Source: Urechis unicinctus (lineage: Eukaryota > Annelida > Polychaeta > Xenopneusta > Urechidae). From it: DNA of 64,000 nucleotides. The DNA is taken from assembly GCA_034190875.2 (NCBI GenBank), contig CM067343.1, positions 65,468,509-65,532,508 on the forward strand, in the 5' to 3' direction. This document shows positions 1 through 14,059 of the stretch, piece after piece. Position 1 is the stretch's first letter; every line of letters begins with the position of its first letter. A model generated the notes under the pieces. The model was given only the letters and a program-made list of their open reading frames with translations, had not been told where the DNA came from and searched no databases. Made by a program: the position numbers and the translations under genes.

Positions 1-2557
1 AGGTTATACAGGAGCACAGACTACGTTATGCATCGAGAGCTAGTTGTGGGTGCGTTATGATGACGTGTTGATGTACAATAACAATCGCTTGCCACAAATA
101 TCTCGCTACTGTAATCACTCACCGCAATATCCATCACTTACCACATATGACATGCCATGGTTATAATGTGCTATCATATAAGAAAAAGACCTTACTCTGC
201 ATAACAGGTGGATCATTGGTTGTATTGGAGAAACTACATAATGTTACAGATTTTTAAAAAAGTATGGTTTAAAGTAAATAATTTTCACATCAATTGATAT
301 CATAAAGGGATCTTCTCTGGTTTTACCCCACTATCATTTCTTATTGATTCGTGTAATCCCCAGTCGATCAAGGCACCATATAACACACTTGTGTTGGTGT
401 GCCTCTGAATCATCTACTTACCTTACCTCACCTGCATCACACGTCAGTCATGATGATGGAATGATAATGTGAGGTGTAATGCTCTAATCGATGCACCTAC
501 AATTTGAACAAGCGAACGCATTTGGTATCATCTCGTAAGCGTCTAGTCGTTTTTCAGTCAGCCCATCGTTCAAATAGTCCAACTTGAGTTTCAGACGAGA
601 CATGGTACACTAGGTCAACAAGATGTGGCTCTCTCTCTTGACGTAGAACACTTCTTTCCGTTACTAATAATTATCAAACATAGATCAATGAGGGCGCGCG
701 TGAGTTGACGTGTTAGATTTATATCGTTTGTTATACATTAAAGATTTTCTGCCGAATATATCAATGGCAACAGAAGACATCTCCTTGACATGAAACTGAC
801 ATATGACTATTGTTAATATTGAGCATCCGAAGCACACTCGCACCATCACTCCCGCACCAAAACCGTCGTCAATCTCTGACTTAACACCTTCGCGCACTTG
901 AAGTAGATCTCAACACTGGTCTCAACCCCGATCTCGTTTAATTCCCGGGCCTAATCACGCTCCCATTATGCGAATATTGGGATGGATGGGCTGCTCAACC
1001 GGCGCTACAGTTTCATTAATTTCCCCCTGGCTATGGGCTCGTTCTGAACCTTCATCTCACTAAGACCAAAGTCGCATTGGATTGTACCCAATCAGTGCGT
1101 GGTGGTTTCTGTGTGATTGCTACAACGGAAGAGAAGGGCAAGGCCACCCTTACTCTGTTTGAAGTGACGAACCAGTTATATTCGTATCACGTTATTTGAT
1201 TATTTCATAAACTAGATGTAAATGCTGAAAGAAACATTGGTAAGAATAGTTCTTTTTATTGTTGGATGGGTCGTTCAGAGGACAACTTATTAATATACGT
1301 CTTATACTGCGGATAATACTTTGTTGTGATTTACATTCATTTGGTGATAAACGCCATGAAGATGACGAACAAGCACCCATCAGTCTCACCAAACGCCTTG
1401 ATGTGATGTCTTGAAGGGAACATGCCTAAATTGGGACCAGCGTTCCTGCGTAGTAGTCCACGGCAATAGCATGCTGACGTATGCATCATGCCCGTATATT
1501 TACAGTGAACTACTGCTGGAATGCAAAGGCAGATTATACCGAGGCTTGATCAATCGTGTAATACCATACCTAATCTAAGATATGACACTATGATGATGTG
1601 TCTTTATACGATCTCACTGCCCAATCCAGTTATATTTATCTATATAACCATTTTGCTGACCATAATGAATGGTACAGAGCAATCGTCTAATTTTAATGGA
1701 AACACGCTTAAATTACCAGCCAAATATGCTTATACCAGAAAGCAGTGTCTCACATCTGTAAAGTATTATATCATTCCCACGAAGATATTTTCGGGGAGAA
1801 TCAATCAAGGTTGTGGAGGTTTCCAAGCGAGCTGGGTTCGTGTATCTGTGACATTTAAAGGTGATGAAAAATGTGTGATGCTGGTGATATTGTTGTCACG
1901 GATGTAGAAATTGCGATTTTGTTTCTTTCCAGGACTGTCTTCCAGTAATCCATGTCACATATTGATGATGGCTACAGGGTTACATTAAGAGCGGTAAATG
2001 ATTGTTCTGAGCTGCTGTAAACGCTATACGAAAACGCATTCGCCACATTCCATTGCCGAGATGCATTCTCACACCTGGCAGATGTTATAATACTATTTTG
2101 GCTCAGACGTTCTTAAAAAGCCCCCCTTAATTAGCAGCACGAGAGCCCGGGTTACATTACACCACTCTTTGGGAGGAGTGTAACCCTGATAGCAATCCTC
2201 ACAGCAAGCGAGTTCACCCTCCAAGTAGACTCGTCGTGTCACGTGGGGATTGTTTTAGCCTGGCCTATCGCGGGACCCTTTATAAGGAGTCCAGATGGGT
2301 TAGTCATAGAGATTCATCTAGTCAGAGAAACGATTCGGACCGCGAGATTCCGGGGAGCTTCATTGTTGAAATTAAATAAACCAAATAAGCATCTCTACTC
2401 CAGGACTCGGGTTAATTTCCTCTGATTAGTCCCCACTCCAGCAACTACAGGCAGTGAGTAACAGTACTATAACGAAGAGCGTGCATAAGCAAGAAAAGCT
2501 TAGAAATTCTAGCTTTACACAGATGTGGACGGAAACATAGACACATGTGTTTTAGGC

Positions 2558-2590
2558 AACCATTAGTTTTTCTGGGAAAAACTAATGGTT
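2558..2590. repeat. Perfect 15-bp hairpin
   Basis: The arms 2,558-2,572 and 2,576-2,590 are exact reverse complements around a 3-nt loop (TGG). It lies in R copy 1. The hairpin is too short for a typical animal microRNA precursor, and no terminator context is evident. Confidence 0.85.
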
Positions 2591-2984
2591 CTTAATATTT
2601 CATATGTGGAAGTTATGCTGACACAAATGTGCCCAATGAATTAAAGCATCGTAGTTGAGCATGGAAGTGTAGTAATAACAACGGTTTAATCAATTATCTT
2701 AATTATCGACGCAAATTAGCTAATTGTTTCATTAGAATTAATATTAATGGCCGTACAACACATGTCAACTTTACTCCGCGACCTAATGTATCTGCTCCAT
2801 TATCAATCTCTTACTTCATTCTGAAATGAGTACTGCTTTCTAAAGCCCCAATATAACTATGAGGAAATATTTGGTTATGCCTTTCCCTAAATGATAAGGC
2901 AGCTTTAGGCCAAATACGATATAATTTGATAAGGGTGACGATGAAAAATGTTGTCGATTATACGAATCAAGATGACGATAATGA

Positions 2985-3047
2985 TTATGATTATGATGGA
3001 GACGACGATGACAATGCATGATGATGATGATGATGATGATGATGATA
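2985..3047. repeat. (GAT)n/(ATG)n trinucleotide tract
   Basis: An interrupted GAT/GAC stretch ends in about nine uninterrupted ATG units (about 3,017-3,047). Apparent Asp- or Met-rich peptides here are artefacts of the repeat. Confidence 0.9.
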
Positions 3048-3999
3048 GTGCACAAGCACATACTCTGGCTTTATATATGGTGTGGTTTGTTATCCGCTTG
3101 TCGCTTAATATATTTAATGAATTCTTGTTCCAATGAATCGGGCTTACTCTTTCCTATATATCCTCGTAAACCTGGAGCTACATTCTGTGGGTGTGGGCAT
3201 CATTCTCAACTTATCAGCCAGCTGAGGGGCATATGAGTTTCGCATGAGGGAGTGGTACTTTTGCATGTTCTTGGCTCAAACCACGAGAAGCTTCTATCAA
3301 ATGGCTTTGTTGCTTTTGTGTGTGCAGACACATACTAAAACATCACAAACAATTGTCCAAGATGCATACAAATGCATATGTTGTGGTAAAGTGGCCACAC
3401 ACATGTGTTTTCGCTCCCGGAAGTTGCTTGTTAAGGTAGTGAAAATGACCAATAAGATAATAACGCCGAGTGTAGCTTATATTGGATCAAGGCAGAAATG
3501 GTTTTTATGAAAGTGACGATATTGAATATGTATAATAACATATGCATTCCTTAAATATGTCAGCATAGATACATTCATCTGATTTGTACACTCAGGTGAA
3601 CCACGTTGGGAGGGGATTTACAAAAGCAATGTTATAGAAGTTAAGTCAGTGTCCCCCGACTGTTCTTTGAATGAATAGACTAAAGCTTAAATATGTGTGC
3701 TCTTCTTTTGCCATTTGAAGATTGATATTGAATGTCTTCTTTGTATTTTGAACAACGGGTAAAGGTGAGCAGTAAGATTTTTTGGCTCGGCATGGATGAT
3801 TATCCCGGCTTCGTCACTAAAAGCGATGAAGAGAAGGCTAATCTAAGCTGATGGTATATTGAAATAAGATGTTAAGTGTGATAAGCTATAAAGGAGCAAT
3901 TGACTTGTAGGTCATTCCACTCTATGTGGAGTTGCCCATCGATGATAAGGCTTTAGCATGACTTTTGATTGTGCATGACTGCCAACTTCACCCAACTAT

Positions 4000-5960
4000 A
4001 GCAGAGAGCACCGTGACGTCTTCGTGGGTTCCTTATGATGCCGTGTGGTAAGAATCAATCATTACAGGTAACCCGCCATAGTTATCATTCACCATACGCG
4101 ACATGTTGTGATTATCAATCGTCACAAATAACCAGTTTCGATTATCCTTCACCACAAATGACCTTAGAATCACAGGTTGTAATGGCTATGGAGTAGGACA
4201 GTAAGAAGTAAAGATCTAATCAATGTGCCCATATATCATATCGGAGTAAGTTAAGGCAATGGGTGATATAACTTAAGCTTCTTGTCGTTTTCCAATGAGC
4301 CCATAGTTCAAATGATCCAACTTCTGATTAATTCCTTTTCTCTGTGCGATGCGAGCAATTTCGCACTTTCATCACAATGTGCAGAAAGCTTTTAAAATAA
4401 GCCGCAGACAGAAAGCATCTGGTGCGCATGTCTTGTAAGGATTGTACTCGCAATTTAGTGTTAGAAATGTTACAGATCTACAGCTGATTATATAGATGAG
4501 CACAGAACGCTTGATAATGTTTATTACGAATATGAAATATCTTTATGATCTCGTCCAACTCACGACTGCAATCCATATTAACGACTGGTTGCGCAACATT
4601 TTACTCGCGTTCTATGTGTGTTCGTGTGAGGGTGTGTACAGATGTCAAGTTTTTATCTCAATGTCTACGTGTTTTGCAGAGGATGGTTGTATGTAGCCGA
4701 AATAACACATTATAATGGTACAAAGCCCACCGCGCATTGGAAAATGCAAATGTAATCAATATAATAATGCATCGTATGCCATGATATACACGTTCGCTTC
4801 TATATCAGCAAGGACAGCAATAGCTAGCTTTATAAGTGCACCTTTACGTGAGTCTGTGACTAATCCAAGGGCGACGGTTTCATTACCAGCAAATCCCCTC
4901 GTTAATGTGCGAGTAAGGGCTGGTTGAAGTGATGTTCCTTTGTATAATGTTTGCATAAAACTAGAATTTCACTCAAGTGATGTGGGTGCAAACTTTATAC
5001 CTGCTGTTATCGGTAAATGGTGCAACTGAGGGTGATTTTTGTGATAAGTGACCACACGCACGTGCGATTGAGCGCGTCATCGCCTGACAAATAGTGCAAA
5101 GCCCCACAAGGCTGCTACAGGGCCATGGCTGTGAACATGACGGATATCGTGATAATCTTTATTTCGGCTATTGAAACGTATTTGGTAACGCTAACAATAA
5201 ATATTCGGAAAATGATGATACTAAATATACATGATTATGTATGCCATTCCTTAAATATGGCGGCATATTAATAAAGTAATGCAACAGAAATAAAGCCTGA
5301 ATATATAGTGTAAACATATCAAGAAGGATTAGGCAAAACGCTTGATTATAAGGTGGTCACTTTGCTTCTTTGAAAAGAGCTTGGTTTTTGTTACGGACAA
5401 CATTCACTTTGGTATCCAAACTCGATCACATGTGTGAGAACCTATAATAGAGTAAGTGATGGTACAAAAACGGATCAATGTCATTCTTATCTAGAGGCCC
5501 TACCACAGGTGATGTAGACAACCCACGGAACGTAGTTAATATATCTAACAACGGTTGGTTATATCTCTGCGAATTATAAGGAGAATCCTGTTGCATCCTT
5601 ATTGAGGTACTGCTGCATTATTTGCATTCCACGAAATTGATCGTGTTGTATGAAACTTTTCTAGTGTGGTTTTAATAGCGTTATAAGCAACTGAAATATT
5701 TAGCAACAATCTTTGCAATACTTGGTGCTTATGCAAACTCCGCGCTCAGCCTTGGCAATGTGACACGTCAGCTCGTTTTGGATCAACTATATAATTGATC
5801 ACGTTTTATGCCTTTATGAACAGTTTTTCATATGTATGGTTTTAGATGAAATGGGTACTTTGTTTGCTTTACAATTAAACACCCAGGGACTGTTAGCTGC
5901 GGGAGACATCGCCTTGGCATCATTGCTTATCCCAGCTTCATCAACTGCGGCGAAGATGGG
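4000..5960 (+). repeat. R-family repeat, copy 2
   Basis: A shorter direct copy of the unit at 50-3,860. Its left part (4,030-4,325) matches the start of copy 1. Its right part (5,215-5,960) matches 3,510-3,860, including 'attccttaaatatg' and a weaker match around the 'cttatcccagcttcatcaac' segment. The middle block that copies 1, 3 and 4 share is missing or unrecognisable, so this copy is internally deleted. No gene is supported. Confidence 0.65.
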
Positions 5961-6099
5961 GTTATCTATGTGGCCATGCTACTTAAACGTTCGGGTATAA
6001 CATATTGTAGCAGGTTATATTAGAGCATATATCAAGTAATGCTCATCATGTTACACCGTATGGTTATCCTTAGTGTGGACATGCCATAATAGACTAGCC

Positions 6100-7010
6100 T
6101 ACTTTGTATCCTGTCTCCAGCACTCATTCCCTGTCTCCATTCCGTCCTCCATCTCTGACCTCACGCCCTCCAGCGCATGAGCTTGACCTCTTTACTCTCT
6201 CGGCTCCTGATATCCTGCCCTGCGGCCCATTCTTACAGCCTATCCCCAACCGTAATCTCGATCAACAATACAGCGTAATCCATTCTCTGGAAGGAAGTGC
6301 CACTTTCGATAAGGAGAATAGCATTTTGCGTGATTTGAGATGCGCTGAAAAGGTGACATTTTCAAGCATCACACGGAGACAACTTGTTCAACAAGGTGAC
6401 AGGTACTTCGTGACTTCGTGATGCATGGTCGAGTTTTGAGTGTAAATCACATTAATACCATGGTCACATTGGATGGAGTCCAACCAACGACTGCTGCTCA
6501 GCATGTAATGTGCGATATGGCTTCCATGTCGTTGTTCAATGGCAGTAGAACGCCAGCACGGCCATCTTGCTCCATCACCGACATGTCATTCTTAACAAAT
6601 CATTTAATTATTTCCTTCCACTGAATGCTTAATAATGCATATTAAGAATAGTCCTGTTGATTTTGGAACGTATCTGTGAGAGCACACACTGTTAACGTAT
6701 CTTTTTTTTATATATATTGAAATTAATATTTGTCCTAATATGTTATCCTTTAGTGCTATACGCCATGAAGATAAACGGACAAGCACTCTATATACATCCT
6801 TGTCATCAACATGACTTAAGTAGTGTCACAAATGGATATTGTCTGCCTTGGGTGCCTTCAAAATGTCTGCACCCGATACACCATATGAAGTAATGCAGGT
6901 GCTAATACTCTATGATGGTGATCATTTGTGCTATCTACATTGATATCCCGTCAGAAACACTGAAATGATGTAATCACCCAGGTTGATGGTTAGAACTTGC
7001 GCCATTATCA
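6100..7010 (+). repeat. R-family repeat, copy 3 (middle block)
   Basis: Positions 6,140-6,270, 6,285-6,480, 6,560-6,810 and 6,850-7,000 match 8,055-8,175, 8,260-8,450, 8,490-8,730 and 8,840-8,990 in the same order. Shared words include 'ctcacgcc', 'gatgcgctgaaaagg', 'ccatcaccgacatg' and 'ctacattgatatccc'. The offset is about 1.9-2.0 kb. An open frame at 6,104-6,421 falls here; see the separate entry. Confidence 0.8.
6104..6421 (+). other. Open frame of unknown status within R copy 3
   Basis: A 105-codon open frame. Residues about 23-56 read in the same frame in R copy 4 (8,050-8,172), with one 3-nt length difference and shared stretches such as 'LDLFTL' and 'LPCG'. Downstream of that segment copy 4 is disrupted, and the related block in copy 1 (about 860-1,000) contains stops. 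No known domain, signal peptide or membrane segment was seen. The frame agreement could be a relic of a transposon coding region, or chance between two fairly similar repeat copies. I do not call it a gene. Confidence 0.25.
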
Positions 7011-8039
7011 GTGAGCAGTGTGAATTAAGACATCATTGCAATAAGCTCACATCTTCCGGGAATTGTCAAATGGCGTACAGGTGTCGCCGGTGTTGGATTG
7101 GAGTCGGGTCGGCTTAGAGTGAGTCATGCAGGCTAAATGCTGGTCGGTTATGTAGATATTGAAAGTTGTATCGAGATTTTGGAACCAACATATTGTCATG
7201 CCGTTGTTCCATAGTTGGCAACAAAAATTACTATTTAAAATGAAATATTTGAGATCCAGCAAGTTCTTGCGGCAGCAGTGTTTGTTATATAAGACAATAT
7301 GATTGCTAGTTTTGTCTTTCCCGCAGTTTCAATCCTGCCGATTTCAATTTAATGAGGTAACATTTGATAAAGTCATTGTTCAATGGGATCGCGCTCTGTT
7401 ATGGAACCCAAACAATATGATACACTTAGTCAAATGTGAACGATTATCTGACGACGATTTAACAAAGAGTCACTTCATTCGTCGTTTTTGATCAAATGTA
7501 TGGTAGAACAGATAGCACACATCTAGCTGTAATAATGGATGCTGATGGTTGAAAACGTTATTTGAACAACCAATGAGACATAGGTGTGACAAAGGGGCTG
7601 ATCCCCACTACATTACTTACGGTCATGAAAGAAGGATTATCTCAGTGGTTGGTCTTGCTAGTCTTCTCTCATTTGAGCTAAGAAGCCTTCACATACTGAT
7701 CATACTTTATAACAGTCGCTGATTGGACAAATTGCAATGAGACCTTGGTGTAAGAATGATTCAGGTTCAAGACACACACCCATATCAACATGTTCCTATT
7801 TTTTAATTTGTTGTGAACCTTTGCTGTCGCTGCTTGATGCTTGGTGTAACGTATATGTGGATTGAATGTTAAACATGGTAGCTGTTGGCATCACTTGTTC
7901 TATTACAGGTTTTCTACAACCAACGCCAAGATGGCGGCAAGATTGCGGTGTCCGCATTTGAAGGATCACCGACGCGCAATTCAAACTTTTGCCACAAAGA
8001 ATACGCTGATCCTTTTATTCATTATTCAATTAATATTAC

Positions 8040-9040
8040 ACTGTTTGTTGGACTTGTGTCTGAACTCACGCCCCCACGCTCCTCAGCTTGACCTCTTCAC
8101 TCTTCTCTCGGCCTCTGACACCCTGCCATGTGGATCATTCTTGTTGCCTATACCCAACTCTAATCTCGATTAACTCTCGCGCTCATTATCACGTCACCAT
8201 AGTGTTTTTTCCTATTGCAGGATCGATGGGGTACAAAACAGCGTCATCTATTTGCAAGAAGGAGTGGCCTCTTGTAGCTATCAAGAAGCACAGCTATCTT
8301 GCGTGATTTGACATGCGCTGAAAAGGAGATACTTTCAAGCATTACACAGAGAGAAACAACATATCCAGTAAAGAATCAGGTATTTCGTGAGGTATGGACT
8401 TGTTTTGAATGTGAATCACAATAATACCAAGGTCGCATTAGTTTGTGTTGTTTTGCATGTCATTGATCAAAAGGCGTAGAGCATAAGCAAAGCCATCCTG
8501 TCTCCATCACCGACATGGCATACTAAACGCATCATCGAATTATTTCCTTGTTCTGCTAAAGGTTACATGTTAGGAACAGTCCTATTGGATTATGGAATCG
8601 AGCTGTGAGTGCATAGATTATCTATGTATTTCTTAGGTATTGTGAAATCATCATTGTGTTATCATTCATTGTTTTACGCCACAAAAATGAACGGAAAAGC
8701 ACTCGTTATGCGGCCATGTCGTCAACAAGGAATTTGTCTGAAATGTTACCAGCATTCCAATATTGATTTAGTTATCCCATAGTTTGGTTTGTCACAAAGG
8801 TAAAGCCGTTATTTTTACACTGAATTCCTCTCAGCATACAATGAGTGTCCAGCAAATGTCTGCACTCGAAACGCACCCGAAATGTGACATAACGCAGCTG
8901 CTAAGACTTAGCACTATGATGATGTTTATCTATGCGACCATACGCATCTATCACCTGATAATAATCTACATTGATATCCCATTGTCCTGGTAGAAATGGA
9001 ACAAAGTAATCAACTAATTATCGGTCGTATCCAAATAACA
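8040..9040 (+). repeat. R-family repeat, copy 4 (middle block)
   Basis: A direct partner of 6,140-7,000, with the same order of anchors ('tgcgctgaaaagg', 'ccatcaccgacatgg', 'ctacattgatatccc'). It also shares 'actatgatgatgt' with copy 1 near 1,588. Copies 3 and 4 together suggest tandem duplication with a period near 2 kb. Confidence 0.8.
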
Positions 9041-11939
9041 TAATGCTATTTTTGGGACAGTGGAACTCTCGTCGTAATTGCAACATATGGCCTAAAAGGC
9101 CCCATTTGTACACAGGAAGACCTACATTGCCTACAGAAGTCAATCCTGTAGTCATAAAGGTGATCCTTTTCACCCGTAAACATCTTTGTCAGTCTACAAC
9201 GTCTAGCGCCCACACAGACGTCCTCATCTGAAGAACCACGTTAATCAGCCCACTTGCTGGGGTAAAGTCTTACATGGCGACATTGTTCAAGACTGCTGGA
9301 GGCTTCTTATATTAGCGGATCATTTAGTTTTATCAACTAAACGTTATCCAAATGATTGAGTTTATTGAAATTACGCAAACCTATCGATCACAAAATAAGC
9401 ACACTAGATAATCAGTCGCACTTGCTAGCGCTCCAGAACCTTGATGTACCATCAATTAAGTGTGTCTCTCCTGAAAAGTGAAAAATGGTGTGCAGGATTC
9501 ATAAATTGGCTTAACATAGAACAACCTGCGATAATGAATGTGTAATCTGTAGGCGTAGGATTCGTGAGCAGTAGATCTAACAGTTATGAAATGGTCCATT
9601 TTGCTGCGACACGTTAAGACTGTGTTTTGCGATTTTGCATTAATTAGAGTGCCTGTTAAGACCTCTATATACTGGCAAAATAATACGCTAATGTTACATG
9701 TCCCATTCTATTCGTCAAGAAGTTCCTGTTGTATTATTTCTGTTGACTTACATCAATACACCCATGTAATGGGTTATTAATATCACGAACATATCGGCTT
9801 ATATTCCAAATATTTTCATCCTGCAATTAGAGAGGATTGCACACAATTCCTGGTAAAAACCTCTATTTGTTTGTTGGAAACTTGATTAAATCGCGCAAGC
9901 AGCATAAATCCACTGATTGTTATTTCGAACAATATTTTCTGTTGATAAAACAATGACTTGGATGTCTAATTTCTCTCAGTTGTAAACTATCATTCTCGAG
10001 GTTTCTAACATGCATAGCAGAAGTTATGACGTTACTAACATTCGAAGCACACATTGTCAGTGAGCTCCGAGATAATTAACCCCTGTAGTATTGCAAGATG
10101 GCGGCTGAACCACATAAAACGTTACACAACTATTGTAACATAACCAAACCTGAATAAACGTAAACCCTATGAACATATTGAGGAATGTCTTAGTCATCCT
10201 TTAACAGCATCAGTTCTTTAGAAACAAAAGCAAACATATAAACAGTCAACAAAAGAGAAGAGCATATGAATGTTATAATATCATATTTGCAGCAATAAAA
10301 CCAAATTGCTCATATAATGAAGAGATTTTGCTGATTGCTTTATGTCATCATACAAAGCGAAACCATCAGATATGGCAACTAGATTTTAATCAATTTCCCA
10401 AGCCAGGCGAAAATTGTTTCCAATTATAATTGATTGATGACATGCATATCTACGGTGAGCGTATAAGCCAATGTACGTACTGAATTGTATAAATCAATGA
10501 CGTGTTGGACAACAAGCATTACGACACATTGTAAACTCAAGTGATAGATTGGTGAAATGAATTGGTCTGGAACAATGGGCTAGAAAATTTGGAGGGTTAA
10601 TGAAACAATTTGACTGATGACTGAGCATTTACCCTTTATATTAGTGAATGTACGTTAGTTCTCTGAAGCTGCTTCTAATCGATCACTATCAGCACATCCG
10701 CCGATTTTTGCGAGATATACGGATGCGACACTGACCTCTTGGGACGGTTCAATTAGCAACTGCTACGTTTTAAATATTCTAACCGACTTGTATTCTTTAC
10801 CAATTCTCGTCGCTGCACTCGTGTGATGCCATAGAAACACACATTACATTAAGAGAAAGATAGAGTTCTTTGACTAATGGAAACTGCTCAAGCATTATGC
10901 AAAAGTATCACAAATGGAAGTAACATGCCAAAGTTATAGATGCTTCAATAGTTCAAATGCGGTCAAGTGCTGCCACAAACTGTTGCTGCAAATGCATATA
11001 TTAAAAAATTAAATTATCAATTCTAGCATAGCTGAGTAACAGCGCAGAAAACAATGAAAAGCTTCTAGCCCATCAGAATTAATTATTCATTCGTAAAAGT
11101 TGCCTCGAATGCACTGGGCTCTAGCTGAAAGAATGATTTTACAACAGAGGCTTGTCAGAGAATTGCACTGTATATCATTTATCCATTTATAACATATTTT
11201 TATTTTAATCTAAGGCAAAAATGTTAATTGACAACTGAAGTTTACCGATAAAAAAAAGCCTCCTCCATCGCATGGAACTGTGCCGTACTTATACCCAACA
11301 TTGTATTGCCGGTTACATTAGAACACATCCTGCCACTCGATATAAAACATTATTTTATTGAAATGTATTTCATCACCCGTACTGAGAAAATTTAACAGCT
11401 CTCTGGTAATGCTTTCCATTGTGTTACAACTGGTTCATAATGACTAGTCTTAAGGCCAGCGCATTTCAATGCGCAAATAATCCAATAATCCAATGCAAGG
11501 CACCCAATTTATAATGCTTTGCGATACAAATGTATCTTAGTTAACTGAAATAATTCCTCGGGCGTTATCTGTTCTATGCCAGAAATAATATTCAATGATG
11601 GTCATAATCAATCTTTACAAGCGTGTAGCCAGCAATTACATATTAATATAGCCTCGTAAAATGGTGGCGCATGCGTCTACGTCGTTTCAAGAAATTGGAC
11701 AAGCCGCTATAAACATGAGATATACTCGGCGGAGGAATATTCCGCCGAAGGAACAAGGCCCGCCAGGTCAAATTGACTTGCCTTATTCGCATATCAAAAG
11801 GACGATTAACACTTTAAATTTCAAACGTTCTGTCTATGTACAATCATCCTTAGTGTCATGTATGTGAAACGTTGCGAGATAACATCATGAATGTAAATGT
11901 TACATCATAACGATAATTTTAACTTAAATATCTTATTCT
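9041..11939. other. No recognised feature
   Basis: AT-rich sequence with frequent stops in all frames. A GC-richer patch at 11,660-11,800 contains a short palindrome around 'ggaatattcc'. I saw no match to the R or G families and no protein domain. Confidence 0.5.
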
Positions 11940-11940
11940 A

Positions 11941-12270
11941 AATGTATGTATGTATGTATGTATGTATGTATGTATGTATGTATGTATGTATGTATGTATG
12001 TATGTATGTATGTATGTATGTATGTATGTATGTGTGTATGTATGTATGTATGTATGTATGTATGTATGTATGTATGTATGTATGTATGTATGTATGTATG
12101 TATGTATGTATGTATGTATGTATGTATGTATGTATGTATGTATGTATGTATGTATGTATGTATGTATGTATGTATGTATGTATGTATGTATGTATGTATG
12201 TATGTATGTATGTATGTATGTATGTATGTATGTATGTATGTATGTATGTATGTATGTATGTGTGTATGTT
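11941..12270. repeat. (TATG)n tetranucleotide microsatellite
   Basis: About 80 units of TATG (CATA on the other strand). There is one internal TGTG interruption near 12,031 and another close to the right end near 12,259. All reading frames stay open through it on both strands, giving false Tyr/Val/Cys/Met or Thr/Tyr/Ile/His proteins. Confidence 0.98.
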
Positions 12271-12642
12271 TGTACGAATGAGAACACTAGCTGTCGACGA
12301 ATAAATTGTTGAGAGAGGAAACCAACATTCTGCCTTATCATTATTGACGCAAATAAAGTCGCTGGGTTTAACAAGGCAGCTTCTGAAAACAATATAGATG
12401 TAGCATGTATCCAGTTTATTAAAAGAAACCTCCAAACACCAAACAACGTCGAACAACGAAACAATTATAAATTAATCTTGTGGATGGTCTATAAAATAAA
12501 TGAAAAAAGTGAAAAACTAATTGATTGTTGATTACCTTTATCATGTTAGAGTGCGTGTTACCAAAACCATCGCATTAAGGGGCTGAAGGAAATTGCATAG
12601 TTGCGTGACGGTGCATCGTAATTTTGGTTTCAGATATATCAT

Positions 12643-12783
<141 letters not shown>

Positions 12784-14059
12784 TGTGTGTGTACATGTAT
12801 GTAGAATATAATATTTATGTTGGTGTATATATATATCGTACACAGACCTTTTTGTGTTTGCGAATTGTAGTATATACAAGTCGAAACACTCTTTGTCTAC
12901 GTATGTCACTTGATCTGGATTTCCATTACTACAATGATTTACTCGAGCCATACTGTATATATATATATATATGCTTCCTTAGCGCCTAATATATACACAT
13001 ATTCTACAAAGGGATGGAGATGAAGTGATTGCAGCTCCGTTTACCCAAGGTGTCGCTCAGGGAGATATCTGGCACTAGGTTTCTGACATTGTTGTTCCTT
13101 GTCATCCTGAATGTTACGAACTATCATTGCGCCCCGGAGGCTTCCCAACGATAAACAACTGCCATTATTAATATTAGTTGATATTTCGTATGGTATCACA
13201 TAGTATCAAATAACAATCTTATTCAGTCGAATACTTCTATCGTTTTTACAGGATGTTAGACCAGTTTCCATTTGCTCGAAGGCTTACTGTAGTGATATAT
13301 GTGTCCTTCGATACATCGCGCAACGGTAGTCCGGCCTTTGTCCGGAAATTGCCTCTGCTGGGTATTGTTAATGCAAATCAATGCATCAGATAAGAATAAG
13401 TTTTCAAACTACTGATATAGTGGTTTCCGCCGTGTGTGGGTGGAATAATATTGGTGCCGACTTTTCAAGGCTATAGTAGAACATATCGTGTAGGAACTGT
13501 TATTTCAATGCAATTTCGTTGATGATACATGGCAAAGCACATTTCGATAAATTGTCGCTATGCAGAACCCAAAGAACCAAACCAATTCATGGACGTCGTA
13601 CTTCTGTGTGTATGTTAGGCGTAATTGTAAGCATGCGTTTACCTATCGTAGGTAATGGTCGAAATGTATGACGAATCCAATGTATTCACCCTATTCCACT
13701 TAGTACACTACATGACCTATGATACTTCAAGGCAAGTATCATCAATCTTGAGCAAAATATGCTAGGCCATATGATTGGAGGTTGTAATCTATTCACTTGG
13801 CAGAGAGCGTTTTCATACAAGGGTGTGGCATCTTTGGTCGGCCTGATTTATGTATATGAATAGAGCTTTGTAAAGCAGCGCTTTGTTCGCTGTATACTCA
13901 AAGGCGCTATCAATCACAGAGGGCTGTTCAATTCAAAGTGCAATTTTTATGGCGAACAGCTTTCAATGGAAACATTACATGATGATAGATTAATTATACG
14001 CCGATGGTAATACAATGTAGCTTTCTTACCCTTCTGAGTTAATACATGGTCTCACAGAT

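Larger units (their letters stand above)
50..3860 (+). repeat. R-family repeat, copy 1 (longest)
   Basis: This is the fullest of four direct, diverged copies of one repeat in the first 9 kb. Anchors shared with other copies: positions 50-180 match 4,030-4,180 (a run of short motifs around 'accacaaatga' and 'atcattcacc'); 490-590 match 4,215-4,325 ('gttcaaatagtccaactt' here, 'gttcaaatgatccaactt' there); 860-1,000 and 1,190-1,400 match the 6.1-6.8 and 8.0-8.7 kb copies ('cgccatgaagat'); 3,510-3,860 match 5,215-5,960 ('attccttaaatatg'). Short open frames inside it are broken by stops in the other copies, so I see no supported gene. It may be a transposon body or an old tandem duplication; no terminal repeats were seen. 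Confidence 0.7.

Noticed and set aside
11919..12464. Long open frames rich in Tyr, Ile, His, Thr or Met, Tyr, Val, Cys
   Set aside because: They are translations of the (TATG)n microsatellite, open in several frames on both strands, and have no flanking coding signal.
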